Both the position numbers and the translations under genes were made by a program. This document shows positions 1-8,855 of a stretch of 64,000 nucleotides of DNA, in pieces. The stretch's first letter is position 1; each line of letters opens with the position of its first letter. Source of the DNA: CAYSDL01 sp964429875 (GTDB lineage Bacteria; Fidelibacterota; Marinisomatia; SCGC-AAA003-L08; D37C17); assembly GCA_964429875.1 (NCBI GenBank), contig CAYSDL010000002.1, positions 1-64,000 on the forward strand, written 5' to 3'. Under the pieces are notes generated by a model that worked only from the letters and a program-made list of their open reading frames with translations, did not search any database and was not told the DNA's origin.

Positions 1-40
1 GGGGGTCAAGGGGTCGCAAGTTCAAATCTTGCCGTTCCGA
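1..40 (+). tRNA. tRNA-Pro (GGG), 3' part only
   Basis: The window begins inside a tRNA. The T-arm is complete (GCAAG stem, TTCAAAT loop, CTTGC stem, 16-32), followed by a seven-base acceptor strand ending in G at 39 and discriminator A at 40. With a five-base variable loop (11-15) and the 3' anticodon stem at 6-10, the first bases read GGG as anticodon, which means proline. G72 (implying a C1-G72 pair) and A73 fit bacterial tRNA-Pro. The CCA end is not encoded (CAC follows), so it must be added by a nucleotidyltransferase. The identity rests on half a molecule; the 5' half lies outside the window. Confidence 0.75.
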
Positions 41-61
41 CACTCTCATAAAACAATAAAT

Positions 62-90
62 CCCCTCATAACTCTGAGGGGTTTGTTATT
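62..90 (+). terminator. Rho-independent terminator after tRNA-Pro
   Basis: A perfect 7-bp GC-rich inverted repeat (CCCCTCA at 62-68, TGAGGGG at 75-81) with a six-base loop is followed by a T-rich run (82-90). It sits 22 nt after the tRNA end, as expected for an intrinsic terminator. The A-rich bases on the other side could let it work in both directions. Confidence 0.8.
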
Positions 91-115
91 TCCACGCAGA
101 TTATCCATAGATTAC

Positions 116-164
116 TATAAATACCTATAAATACGCATCCGAATACCCCAAACCGAATACCCCA
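116..164. repeat. two short tandem duplications
   Basis: TATAAATAC is repeated at 116-124 and 126-134 (period 10). CCGAATACCCCA is repeated at 139-150 and 153-164 (period 14). They lie in a 230-bp non-coding stretch between the tRNA terminator and the first beta-helix gene that is visibly richer in G+C than the surrounding genes. With only two units each, they look like slippage duplications or a relic rather than an array. No function is evident. Confidence 0.5.
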
Positions 165-268
165 AGCCATAAATCCGCGCCAATTATAATCCAATACTAA
201 TCCAAATTTCAACCTACAATTCAACCCACGCGGGTAAATCGAACGGGGGTGGCGAGATAATATAAGAG

Positions 269-371
269 GGACACCCATTGTGATATATTTTTTTGAAAAT
301 ATTTTGTAAATTCTGATATGAGATTGATTGCATTCATATTATTGTCATTTGTTTATTCTCTTACAATTAAT
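269..371 (+). repeat. duplicated upstream region plus signal-peptide segment, copy 1
   Basis: This 103-bp segment matches 4034-4136 at about 97 positions without gaps. It covers 49 bp upstream of the start codon at 318 and the first 18 codons. The non-coding part has only two differences, so it is as well conserved as the coding part. It includes an AT-rich stretch (TTTTTTTGAAAATATTTTG) a few bases before the ATG, which probably holds the promoter or leader of both paralogues. It implies a gene duplication that carried its control region along, or later gene conversion. Confidence 0.85.
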
Positions 372-2411
372 GTTCCATCAGATCAGTATCCAACCATTCA
401 ATCAGGAATAGATGTAGCTCAGGATGGCGATACAGTTCTTGTAGCTCAAGGTTTATATTATGAAAATCTCCAAATAACACGTTCTATTACTCTTGCAAGT
501 CATGCTATATATGATGACCTTACAGATTGGAATTTCTTTAATGAAATATTCTGGCAGTGGGAAGTAACAAATGAAAATATCAATAATACAATTATAGATG
601 GGGGAACAGCCACTGATGATTTTGGCAGTGCAATATTAATTTATGCTGAAGAAGAAACATGTATTACCCCTGAGATAATAGGTTTTACTATTCAAAATGG
701 TGTTGGTACAACTGTATGTAGATCTGAAGTAAATGGTGAGTACCAAAATTGTGATGAAAATGAACCTTTTTTACATGTTATAGGTGGAGGCATCTTGTTT
801 GATATTTCTATTCCAAAAGTCCAGTATAATAAATTTACAAATAATGGATCTAACGATACTAATGAAGGTGGTTCAATGTATTTAACCACTATAGATGAAG
901 ATTGGGATTATAATCAAGCACCAACAAATTATTTTGATCTTTCAAACACTGCTATGCGCTGTGATGTTGAAGAATTTGATTTGTCTAATAATTATTATAA
1001 TGGAAATGATGCACTATATGGTAATTCATTTGCAAATAAAGGGTTTGAGGATACTTTTAATATGGCTGAAAGTATATTTGATGTTGCAAATTGTAATCTT
1101 GAAGAAGTATCTCCTGTATGGGTATATGTGGAACCAGAAGCAACGCTTGATTTAGAAGAGATCGAAAGTAATTTATGTGCATTTAGTGGACCAAATGCTT
1201 ATGTCGATTCTAATATTGATCAGGAATGTATCGAAGATGGTTGTGGTACATTTAATAATCCATTTAAAACAATTACATGGGCAATTCAAATGATTATGCC
1301 ATCCGAAGATAATCAGGTAACACTTCATCTTGCAAACGGGACATATAATCCAGAAACAGGAGAGGAGTTTCCTATTATATTACCTAGTTATGTAAATCTT
1401 GAAGGTGAGGATGAAGAATTAACAATCTTAGATGCAACACAAACCAATCATATTTTAGATATTATTTCTGTGGTAGAAAACAACATATCTTATATAACTA
1501 TTACAGGAGGATATTCTCAATATTCTTGTGGAATAAAAATCAATCATTCAGATCCGACACTTAATTATGTTCAATTTAAAAATAATGAATGTCATGATTG
1601 GTATAATGGAGGTGTCCTAACAGTAACTTATTCAAATTCAATATTAGATAATTTATTCTTTACTAATAATACTGTACAGTATGGAAATTGTATTTATATG
1701 AGCCACTCAGATGCTATGGTTTCAAATATAATTATAAAAGATAATTCAACTGGAGGGTTTACAATAGATTATTCAAACCCAATAATAAACCAATCAATAA
1801 TTTACAACAATCTTGCTAACCCATTTCTAATAGGCGGATACTCAAATCCAATTTTAATTAATATAACTAGTTATGGTGGTGGAGCGGGTGGTCAAGGTAT
1901 TCCTGTTGTTAGTAATACTTCTCATCCTATTATTATAAATTCAATTATAACGAGTAATCAATGGGATTTTGGAGAAGCGTTACAAGAAGATCAAGAAATA
2001 ACTGTTTTATATAGCAATATTGAAGGTAGTTTTTTTATACAGGGAGGATTATTTGAAGGTGAAGGAAATATTAATTTAGATCCAATGTTTACTGATCCTG
2101 AGAATGGTGCTTTCACTCTACAAGAAGGCTCTCCATGCATTGATGTAGGAATAGCAGATATAGATGGTGATGGCGTTGATGATATTACTAACTATATAGG
2201 TTTAGCTCCTGATATGGGTGCTTTTGAATATATGCCTCCAATTTCTCCTGGAGATTTAAATCAAGATCAATATATAAATATCTTTGATATAATTATTCTT
2301 GTTGAATTTGCCTTAGATGGAGAATATGTTTCATATGGTGATGTCAATCAAGATGGTATTATAGATGTCATGGATATTGTGGCTCTAGTTTCTCTTATAT
2401 TAGATAATTAA
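318..2411 (+). CDS. secreted parallel beta-helix protein with dockerin-like C-terminus (697 aa)
   Basis: A hydrophobic signal peptide (residues 1-16) is followed by a pectin-lyase-like opening (YPTIQSGID...GDTVLV at about 24-41). Next come beta-helix strands with GGGI and N-rich turns, and one DUF1565-like module at about 295-390 (CGTFNNPFKTI...). The end of the helix has the common closing segment SPCIDVG...GLAPDMGAFEY (about 605-638). The last 54 residues are two EF-hand-like repeats, GDLNQDQYINIFD and GDVNQDGIIDVMD, with calcium-binding spacing D-x-N-x-D-x3-N/D-x2-D as in type I dockerins. It is probably an extracellular adhesin or polysaccharide-binding protein; no catalytic residues are recognisable. 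It is a paralogue of the 1285-residue protein at 4083, which shares its upstream DNA. Confidence 0.85.
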   Translation: MRLIAFILLSFVYSLTINVPSDQYPTIQSGIDVAQDGDTVLVAQGLYYENLQITRSITLASHAIYDDLTDWNFFNEIFWQWEVTNENINNTIIDGGTATDDFGSAILIYAEEETCITPEIIGFTIQNGVGTTVCRSEVNGEYQNCDENEPFLHVIGGGILFDISIPKVQYNKFTNNGSNDTNEGGSMYLTTIDEDWDYNQAPTNYFDLSNTAMRCDVEEFDLSNNYYNGNDALYGNSFANKGFEDTFNMAESIFDVANCNLEEVSPVWVYVEPEATLDLEEIESNLCAFSGPNAYVDSNIDQECIEDGCGTFNNPFKTITWAIQMIMPSEDNQVTLHLANGTYNPETGEEFPIILPSYVNLEGEDEELTILDATQTNHILDIISVVENNISYITITGGYSQYSCGIKINHSDPTLNYVQFKNNECHDWYNGGVLTVTYSNSILDNLFFTNNTVQYGNCIYMSHSDAMVSNIIIKDNSTGGFTIDYSNPIINQSIIYNNLANPFLIGGYSNPILINITSYGGGAGGQGIPVVSNTSHPIIINSIITSNQWDFGEALQEDQEITVLYSNIEGSFFIQGGLFEGEGNINLDPMFTDPENGAFTLQEGSPCIDVGIADIDGDGVDDITNYIGLAPDMGAFEYMPPISPGDLNQDQYINIFDIIILVEFALDGEYVSYGDVNQDGIIDVMDIVALVSLILDN

Positions 2412-2431
2412 TTATAATCCATTATTGATTT

Positions 2432-2626
2432 ATGAAAAAAAAACTACTAATGTATGGCTTAATGATAATTGCAGGAATATTGTGGCAAACTGATATTCTT
2501 GAAGGTAGTTTTACTTTTTATACTTTCTTAAGGATTGTAGGATTTATTGCTATTTTTGTTGTTTATGAAGTATGGATACAAGTTTTGTTACCTATGTGGG
2601 AAGAATGGGAAAAAAATGACAAATAA
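2432..2626 (+). CDS. small two-helix membrane protein (64 aa)
   Basis: A basic N-terminus (MKKK) precedes two hydrophobic segments at about 5-20 and 28-52, and the tail is acidic and Trp-rich (MWEEWEKNDK). It starts 20 nt after the beta-helix gene, and its end overlaps the proposed start of deoA by 11 nt, which supports real translation. I do not recognise a family. It could be an integral inner-membrane accessory protein; its function is unknown. Confidence 0.55.
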   Translation: MKKKLLMYGLMIIAGILWQTDILEGSFTFYTFLRIVGFIAIFVVYEVWIQVLLPMWEEWEKNDK

Positions 2627-3962
2627 ACACGGCTCAGCAAATCCCAATAAAATTAAAAAGTTCTCTATACAAACTAATATGAAAAATAAAACATCTAATA
2701 TAGATACACTAATACAAACTAAAATATCAAATGGTTCACATTCCAAAAAAGATATAAAATATATTGTTGATTCTTATACAAGAGGAAATATTTCCAATAA
2801 GAAAATGACAGCATGGCTAAAAGCAGTATACTTCAATGGAATGGATCTTGATGAAACAATTAATTACACCAATGCAATTATAAATTCTGGAAAAAAAATT
2901 CAATTTAACAATTTAAATGGGTTTGCTATTGATAAACACTCTACTGGAGGAGTGGGTGATAAAGTATCAATTATTTTAGGGCCAATTTTAGCAGCCTGTG
3001 GATGTTATGTTCCCATGATAGTAGGAAGAGCATTAGGTCATACAGGAGGAACATTAGATAAGCTTGAATCAATTCCAAATTATAATGGATTATTATCCAT
3101 AAATAAATTTAAAAATATTGTAAATAAAATTGGAATTTCTATAATTGGTCAAACAGATGAAATATGCCCTGCAGATAAAAAAATATATAATTTAAGAAGT
3201 AAAACTGATACTATAGCTTCATTCCCGTTAATTTGTGGTAGTATCATGGGTAAAAAAATTGCAGAAGGAATTAAAGGATTAGTCTTGGATATAAAGGCTG
3301 GAAATGGTGCTTTTATGCAAACAAAAAAAGAGGCATTAGATTTAGGTAGTTTTTTAAAGAAAATAGGTGAAAGATATGGTATAGAGGTTCAATTTGCTAT
3401 TACGGATATGAATCAACCTCTCGGAAATTATTCTGGATTATTATGTGAAATTATTGAAAGCATGGAAACTTTAAAAGGTAATGGACCAAAGGATCTATTA
3501 GAAGTTATTTACTATTTAGGAGATATTAGTCTTAAAATGACCGGAATAAATGATACTAAAACTAAAATTAATGAGGTTATAAGTAATGGTTCAGCATATG
3601 AAGTATTATGCAAAATGATTCATGCACATGGAGGATTAATTGAAGAAATTCAGCTAATCCCTAGAGAAACTGATTATATTAGATCTGAAAAAGATGGTTA
3701 TATTGTTTCTATTAATACTCAAGAACTTGGAAAAGCTATCAATGAGCTGAGCATTGAGAAACAAGGTGATAATATAGTCACTGATAGCCAGGCAGGACTT
3801 GAATTATTGAAAAAGAATGGATCATATGTTAAAAAAAATGATATTATTGCTCATATATTCTCTTCAAATAGAAATAAACTTACAGTTGCAAAAAAAAGAA
3901 TTGAAAAAACTTTTATTATTAAAGATAAAAAGATAAATGCTAATAAAATAATCATCTATTAA
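2616..3962 (+). CDS. deoA: thymidine / pyrimidine-nucleoside phosphorylase
   Basis: Cytoplasmic enzyme that splits thymidine or uridine with phosphate into base and (deoxy)ribose-1-phosphate for salvage. The family signature is clear: STGGVGDK at about 109-116 (phosphate loop) and RALGHTGGTLDKLE at about 138-151, with a PYNP C-terminal domain beginning near DYIRSEKDGYIVSI. Length (448 aa from this start) fits the family (430-450). The start is uncertain. ATG 2616 overlaps the upstream membrane-protein gene by 11 nt. Homology to the family begins only near the ATG at 2679, and an open frame reaches back to 2547. It lies between the two beta-helix paralogues, so it was spanned by or inserted into that duplication. 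Confidence 0.92.
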   Translation: MTNKHGSANPNKIKKFSIQTNMKNKTSNIDTLIQTKISNGSHSKKDIKYIVDSYTRGNISNKKMTAWLKAVYFNGMDLDETINYTNAIINSGKKIQFNNLNGFAIDKHSTGGVGDKVSIILGPILAACGCYVPMIVGRALGHTGGTLDKLESIPNYNGLLSINKFKNIVNKIGISIIGQTDEICPADKKIYNLRSKTDTIASFPLICGSIMGKKIAEGIKGLVLDIKAGNGAFMQTKKEALDLGSFLKKIGERYGIEVQFAITDMNQPLGNYSGLLCEIIESMETLKGNGPKDLLEVIYYLGDISLKMTGINDTKTKINEVISNGSAYEVLCKMIHAHGGLIEEIQLIPRETDYIRSEKDGYIVSINTQELGKAINELSIEKQGDNIVTDSQAGLELLKKNGSYVKKNDIIAHIFSSNRNKLTVAKKRIEKTFIIKDKKINANKIIIY

Positions 3963-4033
3963 TTCATTAAATAAACTCAATTAAATGTAAATAATATCAG
4001 ATAAGGGTAAACTTATTATAGATAAGATTATAA

Positions 4034-4136
4034 GGATACCCATTGTAATATATTTTTTTGAAAATATTTTGTAAATTCTGATATGAGATTTATTGCATTC
4101 ATATTATTATCATTTGTTTATTCAATTACAATTAAT
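4034..4136 (+). repeat. duplicated upstream region plus signal-peptide segment, copy 2
   Basis: Second copy of the 103-bp repeat described at 269-371, at a constant offset of 3765 bp and in the same orientation. Two of 49 non-coding positions and about four of 54 coding positions differ. Just upstream (3963-4033) the sequence is unrelated to copy 1, so the similarity has a sharp left edge. Confidence 0.85.
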
Positions 4137-7100
4137 ATACCAGATGAATATCCAACTATACAACAAGGAATAGATGCAGCCGTGGATGGAGATACAATTC
4201 TTGTAGATCAAGGAATCTATTATGAAAATCTACAGATAACAAAATCTATTACTCTTGCTAGCCATGCAATATTTGACGACTTATCAAATTGGGTTGATAA
4301 TGATAATATAAATAATACTATTATTGATGGAGGTGGAAGTCTCAATAATGATAAAAGTGTTATATTGATTTTTCCGATTCAAAATCAAGTCAATAATTAT
4401 GATTTACAACCAAGTGATCCAGCATTAGTAACGCTTTTAGATTTAGATTGTTGTGGAGGAAAAATAATTCAAGTTACTGGTGCCTCTGAAAACTCTCCTC
4501 CTTTTGCAAATGCTACATCAGATACACGTACAGTGTATGCATATTTACCAGATAATGGTGAAGGTGAGCCAAACAATTCTTCAAGTGGCTTTCCACATGT
4601 ATACATACCAAATGGTTACACTATTGCAAATGACCTAATTACTGATAATATTTCTACAAATAATGACGGCATGATGTTAATTAATGGATGGCCGGCATAC
4701 CAGTTTGTAGGTGATTCATCAGAATCTGCTAATGCTGGAGGTAATTCTTGGTTATACTTTGAACCTGATGGGTCTATATCAGATAATGCATGCTCTACAG
4801 ATGATGATTGTGAAAATTGTTTAAGCCCACAAATCATTGGCTTTACAATTCAAAATGGAAATGGTACCTTAGTTCGCAGAAATCCAGGTACAAGTTTAGA
4901 AACATTTGAAAATCTTGGTGGAGGTATATTGTTTGATATATCAAATCCCTTGATTCAATACAATAAATTTATTGATAATGGAAGTATGGATACATATGCT
5001 GGGGGAGCAATTTATGCAACTACTACAGATGAGGATTGGGATTTCAACAACAGAAATGTCCCTAGAGATATCGATTGCACAGTAGAATATTTTAATATAT
5101 CACATAATTATTATTACAATAATAATGCTTTATTTGGTAAAACATTAGCTAATAGATTTTATGAAAATGAATTTAATATGAGTGAAAGTATTTATGATGT
5201 AATGGGCTGTGTAGATAATAATATATCAAGAACGTGGATTAATGTAAATCGAGAATCAGATTTACTCCTTGAAAACATAGATAGTTATCTATGTGGAATA
5301 GATAGTAGTAATGTTTATGTTGATTCAGAAATTGAACAAGAATGTATTAATAATAACTGTGGTACCTTTGATAATCCTTTTAAAACTATTTCACGAGCAA
5401 TGTCTATGATACTTCCAACTGAAGTAAATCCAATTACTATACATTTAATTGGATCTATATATTCGGATAGCAACAATCAAGAAATATTTCCAATATGCAT
5501 GATAGATCATACTAATATAATTGGAGAAAATAGAGACATAACTTTTTTAGATGCAAATTTACAAAATAGAGTTATTTCATTTGATGATGTTATAAACAGT
5601 TCACTTTCAAATATTACTATACAAAATGGTATAACAGAAAGCTACTATGACGGTGCTGGAATATATTTAAACTTATCTAATGTTATTTTTGACAGTGTTT
5701 CTTTACTAAACAATCATGCATCAGATGATGGTGGTGATATATGTTCTGATAATTCTAGCATAACCATTAATAATAGTTTAATTGAAAATAATATATCTGA
5801 AGATAATGGAGGAGGGATATGCGCTGTTAATTCAAATATTACTATAAGTAATACAACATTAAATAATAATATTGCAAGAGATGAAGGTGGTGGCATATGG
5901 TCTGGGATTATATCTGGGATAACATTGATTAATTCCAAAATAATAAATAATCAATCAAAATTAGGTGGTGGTATATTTTTTTTCTATCCTGGTATTTTTT
6001 CATCAATTGGAAATTCAAATATCTATTTAAACAATTCAAATATCGGCAATGATCTTTATTCAATCAGTAATGATATTATATCCGTAGTAATAGACACGTT
6101 TACAGTTCAATATCCTTCTGAGTATCATGCATTCCCAATTAATAATTTTTCATTTGATATTAATGATGGGATTTTACCTAATATTGGCATAGATAGCGAT
6201 TCGGTATATGTTTCTGTACATGAAGGGTCTAATCTTAATGATGGATCTCAAAATTTTCCTTTAAAGAGTATCCGTTATGCATTAGCAACTTTATACATAA
6301 ATGAAAATAATCCAAAAGAAATAATTTTAGATGAAGGTATTTACAGTAATTCATTGACAAATGAGAACTATCCAATTCCTGTTATTAATAATTTAACAAT
6401 AAGTGGACAAGGGCCAATTCTTACAATTTTAGATGGTGAACAAAATTCACAAATTTTATCTATGTATGAATCTCATAACTCTACGATAAAAGGATTATCT
6501 ATTATAAATGGATATAGTGAAATAGGAGGAGGAATATATTGTAAAAATTCATATCCTGAATTTATAGATTTGTCTGTTAGAAACAATACAGCATATTTTA
6601 GCGGTGGAGGTATATATTTAGATAATTCTACACCTGAATTTAGTGATGACAATCAATTCCTATGTAGTATTTATAACAATGAGGCTCCATTAGGTAAAGA
6701 TATTGTTTCATATGATACATTTATTGAGGCTACACTAGACACTTTCACTGTTATGTTTCCAACAAGTGTTTATGCGCATCCATTAGAAAACTTTAACATA
6801 GAACCACTCAACAATATTTTGGAGCAAATCCCAAACTATATATATATATCAACAAATGGTGACGATATAATTGGTAATGGCAGTGAGTCTAACCCTTTTG
6901 CAAGCCTAACACATGCATTATCTGTCGCTATTTCTAATAATGAAGTTCCATTAACAATTTTTATAGATGAAGGTTATTATAATTACAATGAAGACTTTCC
7001 AATTAATCTAATTGATAATATTAGAATTAAAGGTTCTGGAGCAGAATTTACTATAATAGATGGGAATCGACAATCAAGGATATTCAATATAAATAATATA

Positions 7101-7940
7101 AATAATGTTATCATCGAAGATATCTCAATTAAAGATGGAAAAGTTCAATCTTTATGTTCAGAAACTGATCCATTCTATGCAACTGGTGGAGGTATTAGAA
7201 TTGAAGAATCTTCTAATATCAAGATTGTAAATACTATTCTTTATAATAATTCTCTTGAAGGAGGATATTTTACAGAATGGCATGATACAGGGTATGAATC
7301 TACTTCATATTGTAATGCTCGTGGAGGCGCTATCTATATTAAAACATCAGATTTGGATATTATAAATTGTTCTTTGATTGACAATTCTATACAAAATAAT
7401 ATTTCTAGTTATGAAACTTATTTTGGTTCTGGTATATATATATCATCAGAATCTAATGTTAATATATATAATTCTATTTTATGGGATAATCATATTTTCC
7501 TTCCTGAATGGCAAGGAAATGATAACTTGCTAACTAACAGTTCATCTGAAGTAAATGTTCTATTTTCTAATATAGAAGAAGATGATTATTGGGGAACTAT
7601 GTCATTAGATCCATTATTTGATACAAATCAAAATTTCCCTTATATCTTATCTTCTCTTTCTCCATGCATTGATTCTGGAACAGCAGATTTTGATGGAGAT
7701 GGCATTGATGATATAGTTAATTATTTGGGTTTAGCTCCTGACATGGGTGCAATTGAATCATTCCCTCCCATTTCACTTGGAGATCTTAATCAAGATTATC
7801 AATTAAATATTTTCGATATAATTATTCTTGTTGAATATGCGTTAGATGGCGAATACGTTTCAATCGGCGATCTCAATCAAGATGAAACTATAGACGTTTT
7901 AGACATTATAGCCCTTGTTTCACTCATTCTAGATAATTAA
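4083..7940 (+). CDS. large secreted parallel beta-helix protein with dockerin-like C-terminus (1285 aa)
   Basis: The signal peptide (1-16) and first 60 residues nearly match the 697-residue paralogue at 318. Three DUF1565-like modules follow at about 411-500, 708-800 and 919-1005. Each reads VYV/IYI...G...NPF...A...FP...I.G...LD and leads into helix coils with GGGI and NN turn motifs like those of chlamydial Pmp repeats. The last two modules are each preceded by a DTFTVxxP linker (671 and 886), so about 211 residues are tandemly duplicated. The closing segment SPCIDSG...GLAPDMGAIE (about 1193-1226) is followed by a 54-residue dockerin-like tail with two calcium-type repeats. It is likely a surface-exposed adhesin or carbohydrate-binding protein; no enzymatic site is evident. 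Confidence 0.85.
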   Translation: MRFIAFILLSFVYSITINIPDEYPTIQQGIDAAVDGDTILVDQGIYYENLQITKSITLASHAIFDDLSNWVDNDNINNTIIDGGGSLNNDKSVILIFPIQNQVNNYDLQPSDPALVTLLDLDCCGGKIIQVTGASENSPPFANATSDTRTVYAYLPDNGEGEPNNSSSGFPHVYIPNGYTIANDLITDNISTNNDGMMLINGWPAYQFVGDSSESANAGGNSWLYFEPDGSISDNACSTDDDCENCLSPQIIGFTIQNGNGTLVRRNPGTSLETFENLGGGILFDISNPLIQYNKFIDNGSMDTYAGGAIYATTTDEDWDFNNRNVPRDIDCTVEYFNISHNYYYNNNALFGKTLANRFYENEFNMSESIYDVMGCVDNNISRTWINVNRESDLLLENIDSYLCGIDSSNVYVDSEIEQECINNNCGTFDNPFKTISRAMSMILPTEVNPITIHLIGSIYSDSNNQEIFPICMIDHTNIIGENRDITFLDANLQNRVISFDDVINSSLSNITIQNGITESYYDGAGIYLNLSNVIFDSVSLLNNHASDDGGDICSDNSSITINNSLIENNISEDNGGGICAVNSNITISNTTLNNNIARDEGGGIWSGIISGITLINSKIINNQSKLGGGIFFFYPGIFSSIGNSNIYLNNSNIGNDLYSISNDIISVVIDTFTVQYPSEYHAFPINNFSFDINDGILPNIGIDSDSVYVSVHEGSNLNDGSQNFPLKSIRYALATLYINENNPKEIILDEGIYSNSLTNENYPIPVINNLTISGQGPILTILDGEQNSQILSMYESHNSTIKGLSIINGYSEIGGGIYCKNSYPEFIDLSVRNNTAYFSGGGIYLDNSTPEFSDDNQFLCSIYNNEAPLGKDIVSYDTFIEATLDTFTVMFPTSVYAHPLENFNIEPLNNILEQIPNYIYISTNGDDIIGNGSESNPFASLTHALSVAISNNEVPLTIFIDEGYYNYNEDFPINLIDNIRIKGSGAEFTIIDGNRQSRIFNINNINNVIIEDISIKDGKVQSLCSETDPFYATGGGIRIEESSNIKIVNTILYNNSLEGGYFTEWHDTGYESTSYCNARGGAIYIKTSDLDIINCSLIDNSIQNNISSYETYFGSGIYISSESNVNIYNSILWDNHIFLPEWQGNDNLLTNSSSEVNVLFSNIEEDDYWGTMSLDPLFDTNQNFPYILSSLSPCIDSGTADFDGDGIDDIVNYLGLAPDMGAIESFPPISLGDLNQDYQLNIFDIIILVEYALDGEYVSIGDLNQDETIDVLDIIALVSLILDN

Positions 7941-7964
7941 ACATAATTAATTTATATCTAATAA

Positions 7965-8855
7965 ATGAACCACCAATCAAATAAACCACTATTTCTTTCT
8001 ACCTGGGAACATGGCTATAAAGCTAACATATGTGGAATAAATTTATTAAAAAATGATTTCTGTGCATTGGATTCTATTGAAGAGGCAGCTAAAATCACTG
8101 AATTAGATGAGAATGTCAGAACAGTAGGAGTTGGTGGTTATACAGATAATGCAGGAGATGTTACTCTAGATGCTAGCATCATGGACCATAATGGTAACGC
8201 TGGATCAGTTGCCTTTGTTAAAAATATATCTCACCCTCTATCACTAGCTAGAACCGTCATGGAAAAGTCTAAACATGTTATGCTAGTAGGTGAGGGGGCT
8301 GAAATATTTGCTTCAGAAAATGGTTATAAATTTACCAATATAGCTACAGACAAATCATTAATTGATTATGAAAAATGGAAAATCAACAAAAATACAGCTC
8401 CTGTAAATCAAGATAATCACGATACAATAACTCTTATAGCACTTGATAAAGAGGGTAGTATTGCTGCAGGAAGTACAACAAGTGGCCTTGCATATAAAAG
8501 CAAAGGCAGGGTAGGTGATAGTCCAATCATTGGTTCGGGTATTTATGTCGATGGCAATGTTGGTGCAGCTGGTGCAACTGGATTCGGGGAGGAAATTATG
8601 AAAAATGTTGGTAGTTTTCTTATTGTTGAGTTAATGTCTCAAGGATATTCCCCGAATGAAGCGTGCAGAGAAGCTGTAAATAGAACACTTAAAAAGCACA
8701 ATTTTAAATTTAAAGAACAAATAGCTTATATTGCATTAAGGAATGATGGTGAATATGGGGCAGCTGCTGCAAATGATAAATTTTTCCTTAATGTATCAAC
8801 TCCTTCAAAAACAAAAACTATTAAAATTTCCGGATGCATAACATCTGATGCTTAA
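7965..8855 (+). CDS. N4-(beta-N-acetylglucosaminyl)-L-asparaginase (glycosylasparaginase), Ntn hydrolase
   Basis: Family T2 enzyme that cleaves the amide between asparagine and GlcNAc, or isoaspartyl peptides. The precursor self-cleaves before a Thr nucleophile. The HDTI motif places that residue at Thr154; upstream are VRTVGVGG and VTLDASIMD, downstream GRVGDSPIIGSG and GATGFGEE, all typical. Length 296 fits. No signal peptide is visible, so it is probably cytoplasmic, although most bacterial homologues of this subtype are exported. Its stop overlaps the next gene by 8 nt. It could act on glycopeptides taken up after extracellular proteolysis (inference). Confidence 0.88.
   Translation: MNHQSNKPLFLSTWEHGYKANICGINLLKNDFCALDSIEEAAKITELDENVRTVGVGGYTDNAGDVTLDASIMDHNGNAGSVAFVKNISHPLSLARTVMEKSKHVMLVGEGAEIFASENGYKFTNIATDKSLIDYEKWKINKNTAPVNQDNHDTITLIALDKEGSIAAGSTTSGLAYKSKGRVGDSPIIGSGIYVDGNVGAAGATGFGEEIMKNVGSFLIVELMSQGYSPNEACREAVNRTLKKHNFKFKEQIAYIALRNDGEYGAAAANDKFFLNVSTPSKTKTIKISGCITSDA

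Noticed and set aside
116..164. CRISPR-like repeat array
   Set aside because: Only two units of 9-12 bases with no spacers and no cas genes.
66..278. 70-residue ORF on the minus strand after the tRNA terminator
   Set aside because: It runs through the terminator, the two short tandem duplications and the beginning of the conserved upstream repeat. No family resemblance, no Shine-Dalgarno; best explained as non-coding DNA of higher GC.
1..317. tRNA-Pro end as an integration (att) site of a mobile element
   Set aside because: No integrase, transposase or second copy of the tRNA 3' end was found near it; the Xer recombinase at 22056 is embedded in housekeeping genes.
895..1155. 86-residue + strand ORF inside the first beta-helix gene
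   Set aside because: Out-of-frame shadow made of Ile/Leu/Met runs; the in-frame protein is clearly coding.
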